64,000 nt of DNA from Orbilia blumenaviensis. Its lineage: Eukaryota; Ascomycota; Orbiliomycetes; Orbiliales; Orbiliaceae. The position numbers were made by a program, and so were the translations under genes. The notes under the pieces were generated by a model. It had not been told where the DNA came from. It worked only from the letters and a program-made list of their open reading frames with translations, and ran no database searches. Below, piece after piece: positions 23,005 to 34,375 of the stretch. Location of the stretch: positions 124,001 to 188,000 of the forward strand of contig JAVHNS010000017.1 in assembly GCA_036872755.1 (NCBI GenBank), read 5' to 3'. Numbering within the stretch: position 1 is the stretch's first letter; every line of letters starts with the position of its first letter.

Positions 23005-26000
23005 TCATAGATTTGGCATGCCCATTGTGTCGGCACCTTTTGGTGACTCTGTTCCGTCTTTTTCACCTATTGTTACGAATCGCGAGTTAGCAGGGTAGGC
23101 GTTTAGGTGACCCATTGGTGTAATATCTTCTTTTTCCTCCTTTTTTCTTTCGTAACATGTTTTGAACCACCCCCTTTTTTTTTCTATTTTTCTCTCTCTT
23201 CCAGCTCTTGTCGATATTATGCTTTGTTGTTTTAAAAGGGGAAATGTCTGCTATTAGTGATGATGACGAGCCATATCTTCTTGTTCTTTTTATTTGCTTG
23301 ATGAATAGTGGGAGTCCTGTTTCTTCTAATTCCTCCTAGCCGGTTTTTGTTGAAGGGGGCCTTGCCCTCAGAGATATATTCCTCGGTCGAGTCCGACTTT
23401 TACTGTTACATCTGCTATTTCCGGCGTTCCTAATGTGGCTCTGGGCTGCCCTTATGATTATTTCTTTCCCTGAAACGAAAGGACTTGTTTTATTATTATT
23501 ACTATTATTATTACTATCATCAGCTTTCCTACCTCCGTTTTTCTAGTACTTCTCGTACTACTACTATTACTATTACTACAGCTGTACAGATTTTTTTTCC
23601 TCTTCCCGGCGTGTGTACATGTATTTAAGCACCTTCGCCATATACTTCTCTTCAAAAGATAGGCAGGCAGGCAGGCCATTATTCCCAAATTACGATCGAG
23701 TCTCTCTCTCTCTCACGCTACTTACTCTCCCCTCCCTGACCAATTACTTCGGGGGGTCTGAGGGCCAAAGACAAAGACCCAGCAAGTAAAAGAAACATAA
23801 AAAAAGGTAAAATTTTTTTTTAGGACTCTTAGATCTTTTTTGTTGGGATGGTGGATGGCGGAGGGTCATGAGTACACAAAGTATGTATGTACACGACTAG
23901 AGTGTCGGAACGCCATTGACCCGTGATAGATGGGAAAAAGGTAGTGTCACCACTACCACCTTGAGAGAGTGGTGCACTTGCTCGCTTGCTGGTCTTTTTT
24001 TTTTGGTGGTATCGGTGGTATTTTTGGGGCTTGTGGGCTTGGAAGATCGAAGAAGGTTTTTTGGGGGGGCGAAAATACCACGGGGGCAACACTTTTTTTG
24101 GGTAGCGAGGGAGATGTACCTGAGGCAAAATATGGGTGTGTTATGGACTAGTTTGAATGGGGATGGGGTATTTTTATCTGGGCTTCTGATACTCTGGATT
24201 TTCTAGTTTGTAGATATATTTCCGGGAGTTGGATCCCGTCTGGGGTAGCATACTTGATATCTTCTTTGATACTGTAGTATTTTTGTGAGTTATGATACTA
24301 TGCAGGTTTTGAATCGTTGTGATCATTTCTAGAAGGTCGTATCAAGCATAAGAAGAAGAATAATTACGAGGTAGTTGTTTATGTTGCGGCAAAAGAGTTG
24401 CCTCTTTGACGGGTTACTATGGTGCTTCCAAATTTACCCCCCCGGATTTGTTAGGATACTGGCTGTTTTCGTATTCCCATAGAATCGAAAAGAAGAAATT
24501 GGCATTTTTGCAGAGGAAAGCCGGGGCTATGATTGAGGTTAAGTTCGCTTTATACGTGACGAAACGATCTCAAATGATAAGACCATGGTAAGCCGGGAAT
24601 ACAGTCCTTTAACCACTGGTAGTTTGGCATCCGTAACAGAAGCACGATCGTAAGAGTTTTCCAAACAATAATACCGTACTTCCAAGTCTTCATCCTCATG
24701 GTTTGGGTGGGGTAGGATAATTTACTCGCATGGAGACCCTCCTTTTTGGAGTACTCGAGTGGCTGGACCCGACTGGGTTTCTGCGTCTTGCGTGTTGACG
24801 GGGTATGCGCATACAATTGGGCACAGAAGCGGGTGGAGCTTCATGGCCCCGCAGGTCCAAAGAACTCCAAGATCGAAGTAACTGCTAGAGGGGTGGGCGG
24901 CATTCGACTCGGAGGAAAGACGGATGGTCTCCCGGGGCCACGGACGAGCCCATTGGAAAGAGGAGGCAAAATGGTGTTGGTTGCTATCATGCCAGCTGTC
25001 ATTGAGGGCATTGTATTCATGCCCTAAAATGCAATGATACCACACCGCTCAGGGGGCTCCGTATCAGCGGTGGCCAGCTATGAAAAAAGATATTCTGTTC
25101 TAATAATCCTGATTAAGAGCATTTTATCAGCTGGCCCTGAAAAGAATAATGATATGTTGGTATCTATCAACGTTATCCCGCTGTTTATGGGGGATAAGGC
25201 GGCTGGTTATGTTAACTACGCTCCAAAGGGCTATCAATGTCATGAAGAATACGAAGGGTGGGTTGGATTGTTATAATTTTTACAACGTTACCTCGACGGC
25301 CCGTTATCGGTGAGGCCCCCCAGCGGGTCGCTTGTTTGTTGCAGCCAATTGGTTTGTAAATACTACGTAAAGTGTATACTAGCTAGGCCGATAATTCTAG
25401 TTTGAAGAAAGTGCTGCTTTTTCTACAGATCCGTTCGACGGGTTTGGGTCGGGTTTTGTATGGATGGCATGATCTACTGGTGTCTGCATTCTTTGGGCAT
25501 AGGTAGGTTTTAGGTAGTGGTTTCATTTATAATTAGAATATTCAGAGGCTCGCGGAAGAGACATTAGTAACTAAGCAAGTACTTAGTTACTTAAGTAAGC
25601 AGTTTCTCCAAGACCAAGATAAATAACGAGTTTCGGTAGGTAGTACCGTACTCCATTCGAGATATGTGTTCGCGGATCCTCTTTGTTAGCCGGCCTGGTA
25701 CCCGGCCTCTGCGAATGCTGAGAGGAACAGATACCTAAATTATAAACGACCCTGGTGATTAAAAGAGCATGGGCCTGGACCTTTCGAAAAATAAAAGCCT
25801 AAAAGGTTGAGGCTATTAGGTACAGAGGCTGTGAAGTATATGTACATGGCATACTACACCACTGTCATCCATAAATAGGATGTACGTCATGCTAGGGACC
25901 AAATGCCATTTCGCTCCTTCGCTCCCGTCAACCGTTCCCCCCCTTGCTGACAGGCAAACCCGGAATGGGGGATCGAAAGAAAACAAAAAAATAAATACTT

Positions 26001-26518
26001 GATCAATCTAAGTAAATAAAACAGGTCTTTTTTTAGGAGTCTATGACCCAACGTCAAGTGTTGAAAGGTGCCGTTAGCCCGCGTTCAAGATTTTTTGACT
26101 TCAAAATAGCATGTGTGTCGTACTTCATAACTAGCTATCATGGATCATGCTATTACTACCTCTTTACTCAAGTACTACCCGCATCACCTCACCTTTCAAT
26201 GCCAGTAAGTATTCTGGTTAAGCGGGGTCTTCGCCGCATGTATTTTTGTTCTGTTGTATCTTTATTTTTTATTTTGTTTCTTTTTCAATTCAGAAAAGGA
26301 AGTGTGGGTGGGAAATCTAATTCTCATTGGCGACCATACCCAGCAAGCTAGCATCTTGGGGCCCGCCCGGGCCTGCAAGCTGGACCGAGATATGCGGTAT
26401 TACTGTCGAATTAGAGAGTGTTACATGGCCTAAGCAATCAGAATAAGTTTGAAGTGTGAATTCCTAAACTAAGCTGAAAGGAAGTGAGGTTGCCACGCAA
26501 GTGAGGGAGGCGTTTGAG
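23005..26518. other. Gene-poor intergenic region left of the transposon
   Basis: About 3.5 kb without a recognised gene. The first 700 nt are T-rich 3' flank of the RhoGAP gene with ATT/ACT microsatellites (23490-23580). Overlapping frames at 24550-25045 (both strands) and 25034-25276 lack family features. Short homopolymers are common. Confidence 0.5.
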
Positions 26519-26520
26519 TA

Positions 26521-26548
26521 CAGTTGACAGCCATAAGTAATGCGAAAA
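26521..26548 (+). repeat. Left terminal inverted repeat of the Tc1/mariner element
   Basis: 28 nt identical to the reverse complement of 27880-27907; homology stops immediately inside. Confidence 0.95.
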
Positions 26549-26739
26549 AAACAAAAACGGTGATTTATATGGCAAAAAAAATAATTATATAAATGCCACG
26601 GCCACCTTCCCTGCTATCCTCCCTGCTATATAGGTTGTGCATTAATTAACTGACGTTATTAATTCCTTGCTTTTTTATTGTCTTATTGTTTTGTTTATTT
26701 ATTGTTGCTTCCTTTTTCAAAATAAATAATAAAATTCTA

Positions 26740-27796
26740 AATCTCTTGAGATGATAAGATTAGAATTAAAATTTATCGGGATGCTGGTTGGAGTATTGAG
26801 GAAATAGTTAATAAATTTCATATTTTAATTTTGTAAATTTATAGAATTTTAGTTGGTCCTGTAACTTTTAAAAAGTGAACAGGGAGACTTTTTTTTTTTG
26901 ATATATTAAAAAGAGAGTAGTTTTTAGTATGGGTGAGGAAGGATTCCAAAAACCGCTTCACCTTCTGGGATGACTTAGGTATTGACAACATCTTTATAGA
27001 TGGTAATTTGGTATATTGCGATGGGTGTTTTATTGGTTGTGTTTTGCGTAAAACTGGTTTTGGCCGCCTTCCTGCTATTATAAAGTCTCTTTTAATTTTT
27101 GAATATAAAGTTAGAAGATTGGCGTTTTGTGAATAGTGGAAAGACTTTATTGAAGATGAGTGGCTAGCTAGATTCTTTTTTATAGATGAGTGTATGATGA
27201 ATATTTATGTGTAAAAAGGCTGTAGATGTACTTGGGTATTTGATGAAGTCTTTGATGAAAACTGTTTATGGCCATGATTTCAGAAGTTTTTTAAATACGG
27301 TATCTAGGGGGGTATTAGTGGTAAGGGGAGGGGGCTAATCTTGTTTTGGAATCATAATAAATTAAAAAAAAATGTAGATGGAACGTCTAAAATTATTAAA
27401 ATAGGTAAATGGGTTGGAAACTGGGGTATGGTAAATATGAAAAGTTATAGAGAATATATTTTCCCATTAATTCAGAATTATCTAAAAAAGAACTTGGAGC
27501 AAGTGCTAGTGGAGGACAATCATCCTGCTTACACTGGAAGGGCAATTGTGGAGTTTCAACTAGCCAATGACATAATAAAAATAGAATGGCCAGTTAATAG
27601 TCTAGATCTTAATTTAATTGAAATTATTTGGAGAAAGTTTAAAGAGAGAGTGTATTACAGCAATTACCCTAGGCTGAAAAACTTTACTGACTTAAAGGCA
27701 GTAATGGCGAAAAAATGGGTGTTGCTAGGAGAAGAAGAAATCAAAAAAGTCATCTGTTTAATGCTTGAGAGAATTCAAGCTGTTATGGATGTCTAG
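26740..27796 (+). pseudogene. Tc1/mariner DDE transposase relic
   Basis: Translating along the plus strand gives transposase-like text interrupted by stops: a possible helix-turn-helix stretch near 26750-26880, open frame 26933-27136, a broken part containing FFIDECMM (27170-27200, likely first catalytic Asp), then open frame 27341-27796. The latter shows VEDNHPAYTG (second Asp) and WPVNSLDLNLIEIIW (third acidic residue), the C-terminal hallmark of Tc1 transposases. At least three stops and probable frame breaks make it non-functional. Described only as found; no intact version is implied. Confidence 0.85.
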
Positions 27797-27879
27797 GGTG
27801 GGGTCATGAAGTACTAAGGATTTATGTAATTTAACCAAACTAACTTATTTTGTATGAATATATTGTTTTTCTTACCAAG

Positions 27880-27907
27880 TTTTCGCATTACTTATGGCTG
27901 TCAACTG
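27880..27907 (-). repeat. Right terminal inverted repeat of the Tc1/mariner element
   Basis: Exact reverse complement of 26521-26548, followed by the TA duplication and unrelated DNA. Confidence 0.95.
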
Positions 27908-27909
27908 TA

Positions 27910-29191
27910 CAGCGGAACCCGAGGCAGGCTAGCCCCGATGCGGGTATCGAGAGGGATCTCAAAAAGTCTTCGCTCCAGCCTTCCTTCTTGCAGATGTGCA
28001 TGTAGCGGTGACAAGAAACATTGTTTTAACCGTCTGCTTTCTTCCTTGGGCTTTTTCACAGGGCGGAATTGTCCCGTACTAATGGGTCCCGCCCTTTTTT
28101 TTTTTTTTTTTTTTTTTTCTTGTCTTTGGCGTCGGGTTGTTTTTTGTTTTTAGGTTTTTGTGAGGTTTGCAAAAGGTTAAGTAACTGCCTCAAGTGGATG
28201 GTATGATGGCCATTTTTATTTTTGGGCGGATGTTTTATGGACGTTACCTTGGATAGAGGCCCTGCCCGAACCATGGCCATATCGACTAACTGAGGCAGAG
28301 AAAGGCAGAGGTATTGTACGCATGGCTGGAGGTTGGGGCGTGGGGAGGTTGAAAGTCCTTTCGGATGCGGTACAATGTACCAGGACCGGGGCTCCATGAG
28401 GTCCGGCCAAAGCTGCAGAGGCCGGGCTGAAATGCAAAGCGAATGCATAACTCCTTCACGGTCGAGGTCAGCATTTCTTTCCGATCGAGGACGCCATCAC
28501 CATCGTTTTTTTCTTCTTTACATATATTTTTTTTGTTATTTTATTTTTCTGGTACTTTTAAGTAAGCAGTTTATTATTTCCGAAGCAGGGAAGAAGAGGG
28601 AAGGAATAAGTACTTTACCTATTTATCGCCCACCTTAGTTAGCTTTAGTGCCCTGTTCAGGACGTGCTTTTTAGAGTGCTTAGCAGGAGATCAGGTTAAG
28701 TTAGTGAATTCGTGAAGCAGGTATATATACAAATATCGTGCTGTTGGAGCTCATCTCCGGCCGCACTCACTCGCTCCACACCCAACGGAACAACTGGCTG
28801 GTTGGTATATCGTCCTCTGTCGATTTCTCATTATCTCCACGCTTCCAGAAGATCCCGCAATGATAACTACGATCTAAACCTCTACTCTTCCTCTTCTTCC
28901 TCTTCTTTTTCTTCCCTTTCTTCTCCTCCATATTAGGTTGCATTTGCAATTCACACCCCCCTTTCGATTTCCCTCTTGCTCCTCTTAACTATTCTTATCC
29001 ATAGCTTCTTCTTCTTCTCTTCCCTCTTCTTCGCCCTCTTCCTTCCAGCTTCACTTCTTTTATCTTTATTTTTATTTTTTTATTTTGAAAACCCCTCCTT
29101 GTTTGGCTTCTTCTTCTTTCCTGGTTTATTTGAGATCTGTTATCGCGGGCTTTTATTTTCGTATCAGCCATAGCATTGCAAAGCCACCGAG
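27910..29191. other. Intergenic region upstream of the wall-protein gene
   Basis: No gene recognised. Contains a 24-nt poly-T run (28095-28118) and, from about 28890, a long CT-rich stretch that probably forms the promoter/leader of the gene at 29192. Confidence 0.55.
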
Positions 29192-29834
29192 ATGCGTTCT
29201 TCAGCTCAGTCGATTCTCAATGCCTTCTTCGTGTTGGCCGTCGCCCTGGCCCTTGTTCCCGTAGCACAGGCCAGTATCTACGCTATGGCCGATGGCGTCA
29301 ACTTCAATGCTCTGGCACGGCAGAAGGCTCAGAAAAGAGCCCAGCAGCTTCATTACAGAGATAGTAAGTAATCCTCTGCATATTATTGTTATTGTTATTA
29401 TATTGTTGGAGACAGTATCGTTCTAACTTTTTTTTTTTTTGTTTAATCATCAGTCGTTCGAAATCCGTTCGTACTCTTTAAACGCCAGGAGACAGATCCC
29501 GGCACACCGATCCCAACCCCCACGGACATAACACCAATATCAAATACGTCAACAACGACAACATCGGCAGAATCTACAACAGCGGATATTTCTAGCAGTC
29601 TAACTACTCTGGAGCCTACCTCCTCCGATGATGGTAATGGGATTCCTACTACCACCCCTATTCCTACTTCTATTCCTACTTCTTCTGGAGACGATGTGAC
29701 TTCTGATTCCACTACGGAAATCGAGTCATCTACTATTATTACTACTACTTCTACTACCACATCAACGCCAAGTACGGATCTCATCTTGCATTTGCATATG
29801 AAGCCGTTCTCGCTTCCTATATTTTTTGTTGATG

Positions 29835-29865
<31 letters not shown>

Positions 29866-30514
29866 CCTTTCTTTCTTCAGAATTTCATTGAGATGCACCC
29901 AGGTGTGAACAAGATTGCTAACATTCTTCTTTTTTCTTGTCATTTTAGATCTTTCCACAACTACTTCCACTGATGCTGAGACCACCAGTCCGCCAGAGAC
30001 CACAACAGATGGTATAACTACTACTCCTAGCAGCAGCACGGACCTCCCATCATCTACTGACGTAACCACCTCTGAAGTTTCATCCACAACAACCGAGGAC
30101 GTAACCTCAACTGCAGAAACCACTAGTGAAGAAACATCGGCCACATCATCCTCGGATGAACCATCAGAAACATCAACCGATGTTCCGACTTCAACAGAAG
30201 TCACAACCTCAACAGAAACAACAACAACAGTAAGAACAACACTAAATACATCTGTTAAATCCGCATTCACAACAGCATGGTCAACAAGCACGTTCACCCT
30301 TCCGAATGGTTCAGTCGGCACAGTCACTGAATATCTGGTTGTGGTTCCGACAATGTCTCCGACTCCGACACGGGATTCGAATCCACAAGAGTCCGAAACG
30401 GCAACTGGTACTGCTTCGCTTCATACCAACGGTGCAACTTTATATACCCCTGGACCAGCGCCCGTGGTTGCATTTATGGCCGTTCTGGGATACATTGGCG
30501 GTGCTGCTTTCTAA
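29192..30514 (+). CDS. Ser/Thr-rich secreted protein, probably GPI-anchored to the wall
   Basis: No catalytic domain; a mucin-like structural or adhesion protein is inferred. Exons 29192-29363, 29454-29771, 29949-30514 give 351 aa. Residues 1-27 form a signal peptide (hydrophobic core FFVLAVALALVPV, then AQAS). A dibasic site FKRQE at 66-70 resembles Kex2 processing. Residues of about 75-270 are almost entirely Ser, Thr, Pro, Glu and Asp with TTST/SSTT repeats, expected to be heavily O-mannosylated. A small non-repetitive block (about 275-310) contains TLPNGSVGTVTEYLVVVPT. The last 18 or so residues are hydrophobic (APVVAFMAVLGYIGGAAF), a plausible GPI-attachment signal. Intron 2 contains a 30-nt T run (29836-29865). 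No orthologue is recognised by name. Confidence 0.8.
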
Positions 30515-30670
30515 ACTCGGATACCCTCCGCCACCAATAAGTTAAATATAAATATGGATACGAACACGGGATTCTTTATATAATTGCACCCCGACAGGCA
30601 TGGGCATTTTTACGATGAGATTGGCAGCGCGATGACACCTGCCTTTCTTTGCATTCTTTGCATCTTTCGG

Positions 30671-30701
<31 letters not shown>

Positions 30702-31153
30702 TTTTTTTTGCATTTTAGCGATTCCTAGCATACCAAAAAAGCACACGGAACACCACGGAACAGCACACACACCAAAACGCATAGATAGACATAGTAATAG
30801 CGCGTATTGTTTTTTTTTTGGATTTATTGTGGAGGAAAACCAGCATTGTTGGCCGCATTGGGTAATTAAGTGGGTTTTTCCATCAGCATCCATATCTTCA
30901 CTCTTCTTTTTAAGTTGATTGGATGACTGTGCCATTGCATCAGTGTGCATTTGTCGATGTTTTCATGCCACTGCTTTTTACACTCGTTTTAATGCGAATG
31001 GGTTTCTAAGAGTTGTACGATAAATTCCCGATTGGGGTTAATGATAAGGAAATAATGGGATGGCACTCGCTCTGACAGTTTGTATTGTCTATATAACTGG
31101 TGCAATGGCGATGTCTATCTTCTATATAGTATCTTCTATATATAATAGTATTT
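30515..31153. other. Convergent intergenic region (wall protein / EFM7)
   Basis: AT-rich, with a CTT microsatellite passing into a T run (30676-30708). The frames over it on both strands are low-complexity artefacts. Confidence 0.6.
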
Positions 31154-32077
31154 TTATGTAGAATCCTTCTTCCATGTGACTTTGTACCCGAATACTATCA
31201 GGAGCAAACTCTGGTCGCCCCTCGGCTCCTCGAGCATCGGTTTCTCGAGTTTTTGTTGCATGACCTCTTCGACCTCCATCTCTCCGGTTTCTCGGACGAG
31301 TTTAAAAAAGTTGAGATCCTTTTCGTATAGCCATGGCCTATGCGGTGTGAAGAAGACCAAAGCTACACCGTCTGGCTTTGCGAGTGTGAGTTTTAAGCTC
31401 TGAACTAGAGCTTCATGCTGGGAATGGTTGAAGAGGAGGTCGGAGAGGATGCAGAGGTCGTAGCCCTTCGGTGAGACCGCCAAAATTGGGTCCGCTGGTG
31501 CACCCCAGATGTAACCCGCACAGTGGATGGTAGTCGATTCTGGGAGGATCATCTTCTTTAATCCATCTTCATTTCGAGCGCCTGCTTCATCGCTGGAAGT
31601 AGCAAGGGAGTGGAGCTTGTTATATTCGATGTTCTGAATCAGGTCCGCGTCTGGATAATCTGTTATCGTAACGGCCTTTGCGCCCAATGCCGCGCATAGC
31701 AATGATGGTAATCCTGCCCCGGCACCGAATTCCAGAACCGTCTTCCCCCGAACAAGGGATTCAGCGGATGATTCAATATAGTTGCAAGTTATGCGTGCGG
31801 CGTTCCAAAGGAAGTGGCCCCATAATGGAGACTTTCCGATCAGACGGACGGTTATGGAAGACTCTGGAGAGAGGGAGAGGGCGTGGGTTGCGAATGTTGG
31901 AGGTGGGGTTTTTGGCTTCCACTCTGATGCATTTTTTTTATAGCCCGTTAGTTGAAATGCTCAACAGAAGTTTTATGCATGAGTATATTTACCATCGGGC
32001 TCATCGAATAGACCGCCGCCGACATCTTCGACGTCGCTGCTTGCGTCGGAGTTGTGGTCCTGGGTGTCTTCCGCCAT
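31154..32077 (-). CDS. EFM7: eEF1A N-terminal/lysine methyltransferase EFM7 (Nnt1)
   Basis: SAM-dependent seven-beta-strand methyltransferase; yeast Efm7 trimethylates the N-terminal glycine and dimethylates Lys3 of eEF1A. Two exons, 32077-31993 and 31923-31154, give 284 aa. The acidic N-terminus is MAEDTQDHNSDASSDVED; KPKTPPPTFATHAL and SPLWGHFLWNAAR follow. Motif I is VLEFGAGAGLPSLL, followed by AKAVTITDYPD (motif post I). The segment YDLCILSDLLFNHSQHEALV carries the DLLFNHS block typical of METTL16B-class enzymes, and the C-terminus is VFGYKVTWKK. The acceptor at 31924 was chosen because nearby AGs put the conserved PKTPPPTF out of frame. Confidence 0.9.
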
Positions 32078-32807
32078 ATTTGTGTTTTATGGTCTCGACC
32101 TGGCCTTTTTGTGTTTTTCTTGAGGCTCTAAAATTTTCTAACCTCCGAATAAATTAAAAAAATAATAATCCAAAGACAGCCCTGCCGTCTACGGGAAGCC
32201 AATGCAAAGTGAAACCGCCATTAGCTAATAACAACTTGGCCCGTCAGTTTTCTTTATCAAATAAACAACGCAGATTTTTTTTCTGATTTTTTCTCCCCCT
32301 TGCCTAAGGAAAATCCAACAATTGGTGGTTTGGCTTTGCAAGGATTCGAACATGTGTCGACGGAATTAACTTTTTTTTTGTGAGATGTAAGGCTGAAGAT
32401 ATTTGCCTATTTGGTTTGCTGGATAAGCTACTTATATAAGGTACCTAGGTACTTTTGGGCCAGCTACTAAGCTTAGATTCTTGAATAATCATTAAAAATT
32501 ACTAAACTAAGGGTATCGAGGGTGGAAAGTTAGTACTAAGCCTGCCTGTACAAATAAACACAAGTAAGAGGAAGAAGGCCCAGAAAATACAAGAAACAAG
32601 AAAGAAGAAAAAGAAAAAAAACTCATAGTGGTAAATCGTAATCCAGGAAGCCTTGTCTGATGGGAATTTTTTAAAAAGCTTAAATTTCTCAGCTTTCAGC
32701 TCACCTGCATGCAGGCTCTCGAGAAGGGAAAGACGGAAAAATAGATAAAAAAGGTTAGAATGCAACATGTATAATACCCCCAATATACCTAGGTAATATG
32801 CATCCAA
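32078..32807. other. Intergenic region between chitinase 3' end and EFM7 start
   Basis: No gene recognised; AT-rich with A and T runs. The minus-strand frame at 32502-32807 follows chitinase in low-complexity sequence and was not accepted. Includes GGTACCTAGGTAC near 32440. Confidence 0.55.
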
Positions 32808-34375
32808 TCATCGCCTATGCCTGTGTGCGCGACGAATAGCGTGACGTCTATGCGAGGCTCTGGTTTTTCTAAAAGTATCTCTACTTCTCATTCTTTTTAC
32901 AGTATCAGCTGCACTTTCAGCCGCCTCCGCTTCCTTCGCCTCCCCGTCAGCCGGGTCTTCTCTTTTAAAAATATGGTTTCTGGACCTAGCCCACTGCCAG
33001 CTGGTTGTTAACCCGGTTTTTGTAGCGGCAGTGTACTCTGCTGTTGTCCACGAGGCATCCCAGAACGCAATCCCGCCGAAGGGGTTATAGTTTGACGATG
33101 AGTTAGTTGGGACTGAAGCGCCGCCCCAGAATACTCGGGCGTTTTCACAGTCTTCCATAGCTTCTGATGCTACCTGTAGCAGTGACTCTAAGGGTGTGAA
33201 CCCGCCGGATGGTGCGGCAGACGGGGATGCAGGGGCGCCGATAAAGAGCTTTACGGAGGGGTTGAGGGAAGATGAACGTGCCCATTCAGCCCACTCGTTG
33301 AAGTTGAAGGAGGTGGGGTTTGTGGGGGCGCAGACGTTATCTATTTAGTTTTACGGTAAGGGTTAGATACTGATAGCCTTATGATAGGTAAAGTGGGGTT
33401 GACTTACTATAGAATTGAATAAATAGCTGTTGTTTCCATAGTATATTTCGGTAAGCAAAATACTCGAGGATGCATAATTTATGTAATATAATTTTTGTGG
33501 TGGTGGTTTACACGTACCATATCAAACCATGATCTCTTATCTTTAAGTGCCGGGGAAAGTATAACGTCTGGGTAGACGCACTGAGGGGACGCAGTAATTA
33601 AATAATCAGTTTTTCCGCTCCGGCCGGCTTTACTTTGGTATAACGATTTAATGGTATCGATGAATATAGGCCAGTATGTTCCCTCCTGTCCAGCTGGAGT
33701 TTCGAGATCTAAAGAAACAGAATCATTCTTATGAGCTTGATCTTTTTTCTATATGCATCCTACTAAGACCGTATGGTCATACTAACCCAAATCGACACCA
33801 TCTACCTCAACCTTTCCAAACGGCCTAACGGTAACCCCATCCTTCCCACCCCCGAGATAAGTATCCCAAATCTGCTTCGCAGCCGCCTCTGCCTCCGCAG
33901 AACTCTGTATCTCATACCCGGCCGTAGCACCTCCCAAAGACACAAGTACCTTCTTCCCCTTTGTTTTACAATACTCTATATCCTGTGCTAACTCAGGACA
34001 TGTTACCTGTCCTCCCGGAGAATTGGGTATTGGGGAACATTGTGGAGTTGCAAGGTTTAGGATTGGGATCTTTTCGCTGGAATAGAGGGTGGCGATGAAG
34101 GATAGGATTAGGATATCGACATCGGGGCGGTTGCAGTAGGATTTTAGGGGCGGTTGGGGGGATGCCTCTGGTGTAGTAGTATATTAGTTGAACAGTTACT
34201 TTATCTATATAAATTTATACAGTTGCCGTCCCGGGTAGATTTCTGGACATAGAAGATGCAACTTACGAGCCGAGTTTTGGCCCCAATAGAGAGCGACGTT
34301 GTTAGAGCTTTGGATGTCAAATCCAAAGGCGGTTTGTGTGATAAGTGTGAATAATGCTATGCTTCGCAGAAGCAT
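32808..34375 (-). CDS. Secreted class III endochitinase (GH18)
   Basis: Hydrolyses chitin; likely wall remodelling or autolysis. Exons 34375-34267, 34167-33787, 33708-33518, 33426-33408 (19 nt), 33340-32808 give 410 aa. The signal peptide is MLLRSIALFTLITQTAFG, followed by NVALYWGQNSA, the strand 1 motif of plant-type/fungal CTS1-like GH18. The catalytic DxxDxDxE is intact as D159, D162, D164, E166 (DGVDLDLE), split across the second intron. KKVLVSLGGATAG precedes it; IQFYNNVC and FGGIAFWDAS follow. Instead of a chitin-binding module or GPI signal the protein ends in an odd tail: KR dibasic site at 359-360, then an Ala/Glu-rich segment and an Arg/His-rich end. A start at 34405 is possible and would add ten residues. 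Confidence 0.9.

Larger units (their letters stand above)
26521..27907 (+). mobile_element. Degenerate Tc1/mariner transposon
   Basis: A 1387-bp element with perfect 28-bp terminal inverted repeats (26521-26548 and 27880-27907, starting CAGTTGACAGCC) and a TA on each side (26519-26520 and 27908-27909), the target duplication of the Tc1/mariner superfamily. It encodes a plus-strand transposase relic broken by several stops. The internal sequence is strongly AT-rich compared with nearby genes. The terminal repeats being identical while the coding part is dead suggests mobilisation in trans or a copy of an already mutated parent. Confidence 0.9.

Noticed and set aside
24550..25045. Overlapping 88-107 codon frames on both strands near 24.5-25 kb
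   Set aside because: Frames on opposite strands overlap, no domain or signal peptide is visible, and no splice-linked neighbours extend them.
26043..26351. 102-codon frame left of the transposon
   Set aside because: Low-complexity hydrophobic text ending outside the transposon end; no motif and no match to transposase.
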